From Halobacteriales archaeon QS_4_70_19 (GTDB lineage: Archaea > Halobacteriota > Halobacteria > Halobacteriales > Haloarculaceae), in NCBI GenBank assembly GCA_003020985.1, contig PXRM01000029.1, positions 1 through 61,940 on the forward strand: a DNA stretch of 61,940 nucleotides, written 5' to 3'. The notes below the pieces were generated by a model. The model was given only the letters and a program-made list of their open reading frames with translations. It was not told where the DNA came from and did no database searches. Below are positions 41,466-49,474 of the stretch, piece after piece (positions within the stretch are counted from its first letter, which is position 1; every line of letters begins with the position of its first letter). Both the position numbers and the translations under genes were made by a program.

Positions 41466-43175
41466 ATGCATCACTACGATCTCGCGTTCAAACCCTCCAT
41501 CGGCCTGTACGGACAGCACGACCCGAGTGCGGCCCTCTTCGTCGACGGTGAACTGGTGTTCGCCGTCGAGGAGGAGCGACTCACCCGCCAGAAGCACGCC
41601 CCGAACACGTTTCCCAGCCGCGCCATCCGGGCCTGTCTCGACCGTCGGGACCTCGCGCTGGGCGATATCGACCGTGTCCTCCTCCCCTACGAGCCGTCGC
41701 TCCGGCGCAAGATCCTCCCCCACTACCTCTCGCGGGCGGCCCGCGCACCCGGGCTGGTCCAGAAGGCCTACCGGCTCCAGCAGACGGCCGTCCGGGAGTC
41801 CCAGGCCCAGTTCTTCCCGACCCGCCAGATCGAACAGCGGCTCGCCGAACTCGGCGAGGTCCCCGACGTCGAGACGCTGCCCCACCACTCGTGCCACGCG
41901 GCGAGCGCCTTCCACCCGTCCGGCTTCGAGGAGGCCGTCATCCTGACGGTGGACGCGAAGGGCGAGTACGACTCCACCGTCGTCTGGCACGGCACGCCGG
42001 ACGGACTCGAACGGGTCCGCACGTACGAGCACCCCAACAGTCTCGGGCTCTTCTTCGCCGCCGTCACGGAGTTCCTCGGCTACCACATGTTCAACGGCGA
42101 GGGGAAGGTGATGGGCCTGGCCCCGTACGGGAGCCGTGACGACGACATCGAGGCGAGGCTCCGCGAGGTCATCGACACCGGCGTCGACTACGACGTCACG
42201 GAGCTGATCACGGGGTTCGACGCACGGAACGCGGTCGGGCGGCTCGAGACACTGCTCGACCGGGAGCGGGTGAACGGCCCCGGGGAGTTCACGACCTTCG
42301 AGACCGACCTCGCCCACGTCGCCCAGCGGCTCCTCGAGGAGACAGTCGTCGACATCGCCGAGACGTACTGTCGCCGGCTCGGGACCGGCAACGTCGCACT
42401 CGCGGGCGGGGTGATGCTCAACTGCAAGGCGAACCAGGCGGTCATCGAATCGCCCCGGGTCGACGACGTGTTCATCCAGCCCGTCGCGCACGACGCCGGG
42501 CTGGCGCTGGGAGCCGGGTGGCTCCACCAGAACCCAGCCTCGGTCCCGCCGTTCACCCATGCGTACTGGGGGCCGGAGTACGACACCGCCGGGGTCCGGG
42601 CGACCCTGGAGAAGAACAAGCTCGACTACCACGAACCGGACGACCTCGCCGGGTACGTCGCCGAACGACTCGCCGACGGCAAGCTCGTGGGCTGGTTCCA
42701 GGGCCGGCTCGAACTCGGCCCCCGGGCCCTGGGCAACCGGAGCATCCTCGCCGACCCCCGGACGGTCGAGTCCCGCGATCGCATCAACCGCTACGTGAAA
42801 CACCGCGAGGAGTGGCGCCCGTTCGCGCCGTCGCTGCTGGAGTCGGCCGCCGACGAGTACCTCACGAACGACCGCCCGGACCCCTTTATGATCACCACCT
42901 CGAACGTGCCCGCCGAGCGCTTAGACGACATCCCGGCCGTCCTCCACCCGGCGGACGGGACGACGCGACCGCAAACGGTCCGCGAGAATCAGAACCCGCG
43001 CTACCACCGGCTCATCAGTGCCTTCGCCGACATCACCGGCGTCCCCGTTCTGCTGAACACGTCGTTCAACGACAACGGCGAGCCGATCGTGAACACCCCC
43101 ACGGAGGCCGTCAAGGACTTCTACGGCATGGGGCTGGACGTGCTGGCCGTCGACGATCTGGTCCTCGAGAAGTGA
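41466..43175 (+). CDS. NodU/CmcH-family carbamoyltransferase
   Basis: A 569-residue carbamoyltransferase with the YrdC-like/Kae1-like layout of TobZ and NodU: GQHDPSAALFVDGELVFAVE, EEERLTRQKHAPNTFPSRAI, metal-binding HHSCHAASAFHPSGFEEAVI, LTVDAKGEYDST, VALAGGVMLNCKANQAVIES, GWFQGRLELGPRALGNRSIL and LLNTSFNDNGEPIVNTPTEA. These enzymes use carbamoyl phosphate and ATP to O-carbamoylate sugars or natural products. No glycosyltransferase or antibiotic genes are adjacent, so the acceptor is unknown. A TATA-like TTTTAA lies at about 41368, roughly 100 bp before the ATG. Confidence 0.9.
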   Translation: MHHYDLAFKPSIGLYGQHDPSAALFVDGELVFAVEEERLTRQKHAPNTFPSRAIRACLDRRDLALGDIDRVLLPYEPSLRRKILPHYLSRAARAPGLVQKAYRLQQTAVRESQAQFFPTRQIEQRLAELGEVPDVETLPHHSCHAASAFHPSGFEEAVILTVDAKGEYDSTVVWHGTPDGLERVRTYEHPNSLGLFFAAVTEFLGYHMFNGEGKVMGLAPYGSRDDDIEARLREVIDTGVDYDVTELITGFDARNAVGRLETLLDRERVNGPGEFTTFETDLAHVAQRLLEETVVDIAETYCRRLGTGNVALAGGVMLNCKANQAVIESPRVDDVFIQPVAHDAGLALGAGWLHQNPASVPPFTHAYWGPEYDTAGVRATLEKNKLDYHEPDDLAGYVAERLADGKLVGWFQGRLELGPRALGNRSILADPRTVESRDRINRYVKHREEWRPFAPSLLESAADEYLTNDRPDPFMITTSNVPAERLDDIPAVLHPADGTTRPQTVRENQNPRYHRLISAFADITGVPVLLNTSFNDNGEPIVNTPTEAVKDFYGMGLDVLAVDDLVLEK

Positions 43176-43302
43176 GAGCCCGCAATCGGCGACGCGATGG
43201 ACGGTCAATCGAAGAAGGACTGTACCGCGGAATATTGGACAGTAGTTTCCAGGATTTCCGAATTATTCTCTGCTTATCGAAACCGTCGCTAGAGTTTCCG
43301 CG

Positions 43303-43401
43303 TTATGCGCCGCTCGACGTGAGAACGAGCACGATGCCGGTGACGAACATCAGCAGCGCCGTCCCGCCGAGGATCGTCAGCAGGAGGTCCTTCTCTTCCA
43401 T
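43303..43401 (-). CDS. 32-residue single-TM peptide
   Basis: The ATG at 43401 opens MEEKDLLLTILGGTALLMFV and then TGIVLVLTSSGA, ending at TAA 43303. It is a single hydrophobic helix with a charged N terminus, typical of tiny oxidase-associated subunits in haloarchaea. It is divergent from the next small membrane protein gene, 59 bp apart. Confidence 0.55.
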   Translation of the reverse strand: MEEKDLLLTILGGTALLMFVTGIVLVLTSSGA

Positions 43402-43460
43402 ACCGGTGGTTGGCGCAGCGAGGACAAAAGCCCTATCCTCGGCAGGCGCCGACTAGCGGT

Positions 43461-43829
43461 ATGAGCGATGGCCCGGAGGCAGGCGCCGTAGCGGGCGACG
43501 ACACGGGGGGCGGCGACAACCGCGAGGGGTCGGTTCCGGGCGACGAGGTGTGGGACGAGCGCGAGGACGACGGCGTGACGACGCTCGGAGGCAAGCGGCT
43601 CGTCGTCTTCCTCTACGCCGTCGTCGTGAGTATCGCCGGCGCCACGGGCTTTTTCATCGGCGCTCTCGGCATCCGCGGGCTCCGGCCCGTCTCCTTCCTC
43701 GGACTCGTCACCTTCCAGCCCACGGCCACGGGGCTGGCCGCCTACGGGATGCTGACGATGGGGCTCGGACTGGGCGTGCTGCTCGCGCTGGTCGTCTACG
43801 TCTCCGACCGCTACGTTGACGAGGACTAA
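43461..43829 (+). CDS. Two-TM membrane protein with acidic N terminus
   Basis: 122 residues. An acidic, Gly-rich N-terminal half (1-45) is followed by TM segments RLVVFLYAVVVSIAGATGFF and YGMLTMGLGLGVLLALVVYV, with GIRGLRPVSFLGLVTFQPTA between them. The plan matches small membrane proteins found near haloarchaeal oxidase genes (DUF7520-like, from memory). Function unknown. Confidence 0.7.
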   Translation: MSDGPEAGAVAGDDTGGGDNREGSVPGDEVWDEREDDGVTTLGGKRLVVFLYAVVVSIAGATGFFIGALGIRGLRPVSFLGLVTFQPTATGLAAYGMLTMGLGLGVLLALVVYVSDRYVDED

Positions 43830-43898
43830 GATCGGGGGATCGACGCATCCGGGCGGCCAGTCGCAACTGGCTTACTCGTCTACCGCTACCGAACGAAC

Positions 43899-44309
43899 GT
43901 GTACCACGTCGCCCTGCCCATCGCTCCCGAGGACGCCTACGTCGAGGAGAAGGTGGCGGCCGTCGTCGGTCTCCCCCACGCGACCGACGCGGTCCGGGTG
44001 ACGCTCGTCCACGTCGCCGAGTCCGGAACGGACGTGGCGTCGGTGCCGGCGGTCGCCGACGCGCTGGCGCAGTTCGACGCGGCCGACGTGGCCGCCGAGA
44101 CCGTCCGCGGCGAGGGACGGCCCAGCGAGGCGCTGCTCGAGGCCGCGGCCGAGCGGGACGCCGACTGCATCTGTGTCGCGGGGCGTGACCGCTCGCCCGC
44201 CGGCAAGCGCCAGCTCACGCCCGGTTCCCAGCAGATACTGCTCACCGCCGACCGCCCGGTCCTCGTCGCGGGGAGCGTCGAGGCGGACCGGGGCGCGGAC
44301 CACGTGTAG
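43899..44309 (+). CDS. Universal stress protein (UspA) family
   Basis: 136 residues from a GTG at 43899 with the Usp fold: YHVALPIAPEDAYVEEKVAA, VRVTLVHVAESG, then EGRPSEALLEAAAERDADCI CVAGRDRSPAGKRQLTPGSQ and a final PVLVAGSV strand. The ATP-binding G-x2-G-x9-G-S/T pattern is modified (GRDRSPAGKRQLTPGS), so ATP binding is plausible. Such proteins act in stress responses. Monocistronic. Confidence 0.88.
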   Translation: MYHVALPIAPEDAYVEEKVAAVVGLPHATDAVRVTLVHVAESGTDVASVPAVADALAQFDAADVAAETVRGEGRPSEALLEAAAERDADCICVAGRDRSPAGKRQLTPGSQQILLTADRPVLVAGSVEADRGADHV

Positions 44310-44346
44310 TCCCGGCAGCGCGCGGACGCCGGGTGGGTGAGCCGCG

Positions 44347-45960
44347 CTATCCCTCGCCGACCATCCGGTCCTCCTCGCCCCACTCCCGCTCGCGGAGCTC
44401 GTACTTCTGGACCTTCCCGGTCGCGGTGGTCGGGAGCTCCGAGACGAACTCGACACGGCGGACCCGCTTGTACGACGCCAGGTTCTCCCGGGTGAACTCC
44501 TTGAGCCCGTCGGCGGTCACGCCGGGGTCGTCCGGGTCGCCGCTCATCGGCACGACGAACGCCTTCACCGTCTCGCCGTACTTGTCGGAGGGTGCCGGGA
44601 TGACGGCGGCCTCGGACACCTCCGGGTGGTCGTAGAGGGCGTCCTCGACCTCGATGGAGGAGATGTTCTCCCCGCCGGAGATGATGAGGTCCTTCTTCCG
44701 GTCCTGTATGGAGATCATCCCGTGCTCGTCGACGGTCGCGAGGTCGCCGGTGTGGAACCAGCCCTCGATGCGGTCGTTGAACGCCTCCTCGGTCACCTCG
44801 GGCTTGTTCCAGTACTTCTCCATCACCTGGTTGCCCCTCACCACGACCTCGCCGATCTCGTCGTCCGTGCGGGACACGGCGTCGCCGTCCTCGTCGACGA
44901 CGCGGATCTCCGTGCCGAGCATGCCGAGCCCCTGCCGCTTCTTGATGGAGAACCGGTCCGGCGAGTCGTCGTCGAACGTGCGGCGAGCGTCGCTGGTCGT
45001 GATGAGCGGCCCCGTCTCCGTCAGGCCGTACACGTGCATCATGTACCAGCCGAACTCGTCCTCCATGGTGCGGATGGTGGCCTCCGGCGGCGCGCTCCCT
45101 GCGGTCGCACACCGGACGTCGTTGTCGCCGACGGTGGTCACGTCGTGGTCGGCGTAGTGGTCCAGCAGCATGTTGAGGACGGTCGGCGCCGCGCACATGT
45201 ACGAGACGTCCTCGTCGCGGACCGTCTCGAAGATGCCCCCGGCGTCGATACCCCGCGTACAGACGTGTTTCGCCCCGTTCCCGGTGATGGCGAAGATGTG
45301 GCCCCATCCGTTGGCGTGGAACATCGGCAGGGTCCACAGGTACACGTCGTCGTCCGAGACGTGCTGGTGGTGACTGGTGAGGTACGCGTGGATGGTCTCG
45401 CACCGATGGGTCCGGCAGACGCCCTTCGGGTCGCCGGTCGTCCCGGACGTGTAGTTGATGGTGCAGATCTCGTCCTCGGACATCTCCGGGCGCTCGTAGC
45501 TGCCGTCGGCCGAGCCCACCAGCTCGTCGAACGACTCCCAGTCGCCGTCCACGGCGTCGACGTCGTTCGTGATGAACGTCTCCGTCGGCACGTCGTTGCG
45601 AATCCGCTCGATTTTGTCCGCGTAGTCGTAGTCCGCGTAGATGGCGTCCACCCCGGCGTCGTTGAGGATGTACTCGTAGTCGTCCGGCGTGAGACGGTAG
45701 TTCAGCGGGGTGTGGACGCCGCCGGCCTGGAGGATGCCGTACGCGGCCTCGAGGTGGTAGTGGGTGTTCGGGTCCAGTACCGCGACCCGGTCCCCCTTCT
45801 CGATGCCGCGGGACTGCAGCACCTCGGCGAACGCGTCGGATCGCTCACCCACCTCCGCGTAGCTGTACCGCTCGCCGGTCGTGGCGACGACGGCCTCGGC
45901 GTCCGCGTAGTGGTCGCGGGCGCGGTCGAGGAACTCCGTCACCAGGAGTGGCTTTCGCAT
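44347..45960 (-). CDS. Acyl-CoA synthetase (AMP-forming, long/medium-chain type)
   Basis: A 537-residue ANL-superfamily ligase forming acyl-AMP then acyl-CoA. Seen: INYTSGTTGDPKGVCRTHRC (P-loop), LPMFHANGWGHIFAI, MHVYGLTETGPLITTSDA, GWFHTGDLATVDEHGMISIQ DRKKDLIISGGENISS (hinge and GxK region), and a catalytic Lys in TATGKVQKYELRE. It feeds fatty acids to beta-oxidation with the acyl-CoA and hydroxyacyl-CoA dehydrogenases of this window. The start at 45960 (MRKPLLVTEF) avoids an atypical extension. The region upstream carries a paired-hairpin element. Confidence 0.92.
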   Translation of the reverse strand: MRKPLLVTEFLDRARDHYADAEAVVATTGERYSYAEVGERSDAFAEVLQSRGIEKGDRVAVLDPNTHYHLEAAYGILQAGGVHTPLNYRLTPDDYEYILNDAGVDAIYADYDYADKIERIRNDVPTETFITNDVDAVDGDWESFDELVGSADGSYERPEMSEDEICTINYTSGTTGDPKGVCRTHRCETIHAYLTSHHQHVSDDDVYLWTLPMFHANGWGHIFAITGNGAKHVCTRGIDAGGIFETVRDEDVSYMCAAPTVLNMLLDHYADHDVTTVGDNDVRCATAGSAPPEATIRTMEDEFGWYMMHVYGLTETGPLITTSDARRTFDDDSPDRFSIKKRQGLGMLGTEIRVVDEDGDAVSRTDDEIGEVVVRGNQVMEKYWNKPEVTEEAFNDRIEGWFHTGDLATVDEHGMISIQDRKKDLIISGGENISSIEVEDALYDHPEVSEAAVIPAPSDKYGETVKAFVVPMSGDPDDPGVTADGLKEFTRENLASYKRVRRVEFVSELPTTATGKVQKYELREREWGEEDRMVGEG

Positions 45961-46325
45961 GGCAGTCCGGGATACAGTACCCACCGTCAAATAATGGGGG
46001 CCTAAAATGTTTGAAGGGCCGTCGACGGTAATGTTCAGATAAGCAGTTTGTAGCGGAAGAGCCGTCGAGAACAGCTGAAAGCCCTCGGCTGTCTCGGCTT
46101 CTGCTCGCGGCTCCGCCGCTCGCATGGCTCGAGGCGCGTCGCGCCTCGCTGCCCACGCCTCGCCGCGCGCGTTCGCTCGCGTTGCTCGCTCACGTGCTTA
46201 CTTCGTCGGGGGGCCAGGAGTTCCGGCTGAAGCGCCGAGCGCGACCAGCCAGGTTCAGTCCGTATCTGAACACCGCCCCGTCGACGGAGGGGAGCGCTTA
46301 GCACGCTCGGGCCCCAAGTCGGGGC
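45961..46325. other. 365-bp divergent intergenic region, palindrome-rich
   Basis: Between the acyl-CoA ligase start and the lipoprotein start I see no gene. It contains an imperfect stem at about 46060-46101 (AGC-CGAG-ACAGC arms), two tight hairpins at 46107-46148 and a run rich in CGCTCG-type repeats. Both promoters must lie here. Confidence 0.5.
46107..46148. repeat. Double-hairpin element
   Basis: GCGGC/GCCGC at 46107-46111/46115-46119 (loop TCC) and CGAGGCGC/GCGCCTCG at 46130-46137/46141-46148 (loop GTC). The short stems with 3-nt loops and about 10-bp spacing match the plan of the elements at 159-202 and 13471-13518. An imperfect longer stem precedes it. Confidence 0.55.
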
Positions 46326-47186
46326 ATGGCCGGTCGCCGCTCCGGGTCCCTCGCGCTCGCGCTGCTCCTGCTGACGGCCGGCTGTGGCGGCTTCGCCCCG
46401 GGCGCGGGGGACGGCGGTACGGGGCTGACACCGGCGCCCGTCCCCACGGCTGGCGAGGCGTACCCCCCGGGGATCGGCGCGAGCGGGGTCGTCGACCCGC
46501 AGACACTCGCCCGCGCCCACGAGCGGACGCTGGAGAACGCCAGCTACCGGCTCCACTCCAACCGCTCGACCTACTTCACGAACGGATCCGTCCGGTCGCG
46601 CATCGACCTGACCCTCCACCTCTCCCGGGACCGCCACCATCGCGCCGTCGTCCGGACCGCCGGCCCACACGGCCCCGTCATCCTCGGCCGCCCCCCGGCG
46701 TCGGCCGTCTACTGGTCGAACCGATCGCTGTACGCGAGCCGACTAATCCGCGGCGACCGGACCCTCTACTCGGTGACCAGCGACGCCTCGGCCCCGGTCG
46801 CGACGTGGAGCTACTGGGCCGGTACCGCTGCCTTCGGCGGGGAGTCGAGCTACGCCGCCGCCCGCTACGCCGGTTTCTTCCGCGACATTCCGACGACGGT
46901 CGCCGGCAGCCGGACGAGGAACGGCACCACCTACTACCGGCTGCGCGGGCGCGGGACGGAGGCCACGGCGTTCGCCGCCGATCCGGTCGACGCCGTCGGC
47001 CCCGCGGGCCCCGGTCCGATGCTCCGCGCGACGGTCAGCGAGGACGGCCTCGTCCGGTCGCTCCACCTCCGCTACCGCGCGTTCGACGACGGGGCGGAGT
47101 ACACGGTCGACTGGCGCGTGCGCTACCGGCAGGTGAGGAACGTCACGGTCACCGAGCCGGCGTGGCTGGACCGAGCGCTCGAGTAG
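46326..47186 (+). CDS. Secreted lipoprotein, paralogue 3
   Basis: 286 residues. Signal RRSGSLALALLLLTAGCG with lipobox Cys, then a Gly/Pro linker and EAYPPGIGASGVVDPQTLAR. The body has NASYRLHSNRSTYFTNGSVR, GRPPASAVYWSNRSLY, TVAGSRTRNGTTYYRLRGRG and VSEDGLVRSLHLRYRAFDDG before TVTEPAWLDRALE. It shares this order and the YPPGxGxxGVVD start with the tandem lipoproteins at 16775 and 17694. It may bind a lipophilic ligand at the cell surface; function unknown. Confidence 0.8.
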   Translation: MAGRRSGSLALALLLLTAGCGGFAPGAGDGGTGLTPAPVPTAGEAYPPGIGASGVVDPQTLARAHERTLENASYRLHSNRSTYFTNGSVRSRIDLTLHLSRDRHHRAVVRTAGPHGPVILGRPPASAVYWSNRSLYASRLIRGDRTLYSVTSDASAPVATWSYWAGTAAFGGESSYAAARYAGFFRDIPTTVAGSRTRNGTTYYRLRGRGTEATAFAADPVDAVGPAGPGPMLRATVSEDGLVRSLHLRYRAFDDGAEYTVDWRVRYRQVRNVTVTEPAWLDRALE

Positions 47187-47286
47187 AACTGATGTTTGTC
47201 GGGATCGGAGTGTATCTGTCCAGTTATCTGCGCTCCAGCCGTCGGAACAGACGGATAATTCGAATATACTGCCGGGTGCGCCCCGC

Positions 47287-47979
47287 TCACTCGCCGCTGG
47301 CATCGGCGGGGGAGCCGTACAGCGCCGCGAACGTCTCGTGGAACGTCTCCACGTCGGGCTTGCCATCGAAGCGCTCGACCTGCTCACCGTCGACGAACAG
47401 GAGCGTCGTCGGGGCCGCGGTCACCTCGAACTCGCGGCGGAAGTCGGGCACCTCGTCGCCGTCGACGCCGGCGAACGCCACGCGCTCGGGGGCACCGGCC
47501 TCGATCTCCGGCAGCTCCTCCTTCAGCTGCTCGCACGGGGTGCAGACCCGCCTCCAGACGACGACGACCGCGTCGCGGCTGTCGAGGAACTCGCCGTACG
47601 TCTCGTCGCTCAGCTCCAGCATCCCGTCGGGGACCGCCGAGGGGGGCGTGATGCGGCCGACTATCGAGGCCAGCAGCGCCAGCGCGTCCCGGTCCGGCGG
47701 GTCGTCCAGGTACGTCTGGAGCGTGGTGAACGAGACCAGCTCGTTCCGGGTCACGTCCTGCTCGCGGGCCCGCTCCTCGGATATCTCGAAGATGTCCGCC
47801 ACGACCCCGACGAACCGCTCCTCGGAGATGTCGCCGTACGTGTCGTGGTGGATGTCCCGGGTCTCGGCGAAGTCGGCGGTCAGCCGGAGGTCGCCGTCCG
47901 GAGCCTCCTCGACGACCCCGTGGTCGAGGAGGTAGTCGAGGCGGGCCTCCGGGTCGGTGCGGAGTTCCGACACGGTCAC
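47287..47979 (-). CDS. Thioredoxin-domain protein coupled to the liv operon
   Basis: 230 residues. Residues 1-112 form a helical, acidic domain unique to this type (ARLDYLLDHGVVEEAPDGDL, EISEERAREQDVTRNELVSF). Residues 113-230 are a thioredoxin fold with active site Cys146-Thr-Pro-Cys149 (VVVVWRRVCTPCEQLKEELP), the cis-Pro in VTAAPTTLLFVDGEQVERF, and a C-terminal helix. Its GTG start overlaps the livF stop (GTGA at 47976-47979), so it is the sixth and last gene of the transporter operon. No export signal is visible, so it is cytoplasmic. Confidence 0.85.
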   Translation of the reverse strand: MTVSELRTDPEARLDYLLDHGVVEEAPDGDLRLTADFAETRDIHHDTYGDISEERFVGVVADIFEISEERAREQDVTRNELVSFTTLQTYLDDPPDRDALALLASIVGRITPPSAVPDGMLELSDETYGEFLDSRDAVVVVWRRVCTPCEQLKEELPEIEAGAPERVAFAGVDGDEVPDFRREFEVTAAPTTLLFVDGEQVERFDGKPDVETFHETFAALYGSPADASGE

Positions 47980-48719
47980 ACCCCCAGGTACCGCTGGCGC
48001 GCCTCGTCGTCCTCGCGGAGCGCCTCGGCGGTGTCACTGAACACGATCTCCCCCTGGTCGACGATGTAGCAGTAGTCGGCGATCTTGATCGCCGCGGCGG
48101 CGTTCTGCTCGATCAGGAGGACGGTGGTCCCCTCCTCGTTGATCTGCCTGACGGCGTCCTCCACGTCCTCGATGATCTGCGGCGCGAGCCCCTCATAGGG
48201 CTCGTCCAGCATCAGGAGGCCAGGGTTCTGCCTGAGCGACCGTGCGATGGCGAGCATCTGCTGCTCGCCGCCGCTGAGGGTCCCCGCCTGCTGGTTGCGC
48301 CGCTCGTCCAGCCGCGGGAACGCCTCGTACAGTTCCTCGACGGGACGGGTCTCGCGGACGGCCTCCAGCCCCCGGCCGATCCTGTTCGACCGGTTGCGCG
48401 ACACCTGGGTCATGTGGAGGTTCTCCTCCACGGTCAGGTTGGGGAACACCCGGCGCTCCTCGGGCACGAGCGCGATGCCCTCCATCGCGATGTCCTCCGT
48501 GTCGCGACCGGTGATCCGCTCGCCCTGGAAGCGGACCTCGCCCGAGCGGACCTCGGGGGGGACCGCGCCCGCGATGGAGCGGAGCGTCGTCGTCTTGCCG
48601 GCACCGTTCCGCCCGAGCAGGGCGCAGATCTGCCCCTCCTCGACCGTCAACGACAGCCCGCGCAGGATGTGGCTCTGCCCGTAGAAGGCGTCGATGTCGT
48701 CGACCTCGAGCAGGCTCAC
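47976..48719 (-). CDS. livF: Branched-chain amino acid/amide ABC transporter ATPase LivF-type
   Basis: 247 residues. Walker A GRNGAGKTTTL, Q-loop VPEERRVFPNLTVEENLHM, signature LSGGEQQMLAIARSL, Walker B LLMLDEPYEGLAPQI and H-loop LIEQNAAAAIKIAD. LivF energises import together with LivG. A GTG start overlaps the livG stop (GTGA at 48716-48719). The LAPQI stretch after Walker B is the LivF hallmark. Confidence 0.93.
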   Translation of the reverse strand: MSLLEVDDIDAFYGQSHILRGLSLTVEEGQICALLGRNGAGKTTTLRSIAGAVPPEVRSGEVRFQGERITGRDTEDIAMEGIALVPEERRVFPNLTVEENLHMTQVSRNRSNRIGRGLEAVRETRPVEELYEAFPRLDERRNQQAGTLSGGEQQMLAIARSLRQNPGLLMLDEPYEGLAPQIIEDVEDAVRQINEEGTTVLLIEQNAAAAIKIADYCYIVDQGEIVFSDTAEALREDDEARQRYLGV

Positions 48720-49474
48720 AGCTCGACACCTCCGAGGTACGCCTCCTGGACCTGTGGGTCGCCCTGGACCTCGTCCGGGCTCCCCTCGGCGATGACGCTC
48801 CCCCGGTTGAGGACCGTGATGCGGTCGGCGACGCGGAAGATTATCTCCATGTCGTGCTCGACGAGGACGATGGTGAGCCCCAGCTCCTCCTGGAGGTCCT
48901 CGACCAGGTCGACGGTCGACTGGGTCTCCTCGGGCGACATGCCGGCGGTCGGCTCGTCCATCAGCAGGAGCTCCGGCTCGGCCGCCAGCGCGATGGCGAT
49001 CTCCAGCCGGCGCTTGTCACCGTAGGGGAGGCTTCCGACCTCCAGGTCGCGGCTGTCGGACAGCTGGACCGCCCCCAGCATCTCGTCGACCACCGCGTTC
49101 ACTGCCGGGAACTTCTCGCGGTCCCGGAGGAAGTTGAGCTGGAAGGAGCCGTGCTCGGCCGCGAACGCGGCGATCTTCACGTTCTCCTCGACGGTCATGC
49201 TCGGGAAGATGGAGGCCGTCTGGAACGATTTGGCCATCCCGCGCTGGACCGTCTCGTATGGCTCCAGATGCGTGATATCCTCGCTGTCGAAGGTGACCGT
49301 CCCCTCCGTCGGCTCCAGTAGTCCCGTGATGAGGTTGATGCAGGTGGACTTGCCGGCGCCGTTCGGGCCGATGATGGCGCGAGTCTCCCCGCGCTCGATC
49401 CCCAGGTCGACGTGGTCGACCGCGACGAGGCCACCGAACCGCTTGGTCAGCCCCTCCGTCTGCAGCAGCGTCAT
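48716..49474 (-). CDS. livG: Branched-chain amino acid/amide ABC transporter ATPase LivG-type
   Basis: 252 residues. FGGLVAVDHVDLGIERGETR, Walker A GPNGAGKSTCINLITGL, VQRGMAKSFQTASIFPSMTV with the LivG F-Q-x-x-x-I-F loop, a shortened signature region (LPYGDKRRLEIAIAL, as in the family), Walker B LLLMDEPTAGMSPEE and H-loop VEHDMEIIF. The ATG start overlaps the livM stop (ATGA at 49471-49474). Confidence 0.93.
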   Translation of the reverse strand: MTLLQTEGLTKRFGGLVAVDHVDLGIERGETRAIIGPNGAGKSTCINLITGLLEPTEGTVTFDSEDITHLEPYETVQRGMAKSFQTASIFPSMTVEENVKIAAFAAEHGSFQLNFLRDREKFPAVNAVVDEMLGAVQLSDSRDLEVGSLPYGDKRRLEIAIALAAEPELLLMDEPTAGMSPEETQSTVDLVEDLQEELGLTIVLVEHDMEIIFRVADRITVLNRGSVIAEGSPDEVQGDPQVQEAYLGGVEL

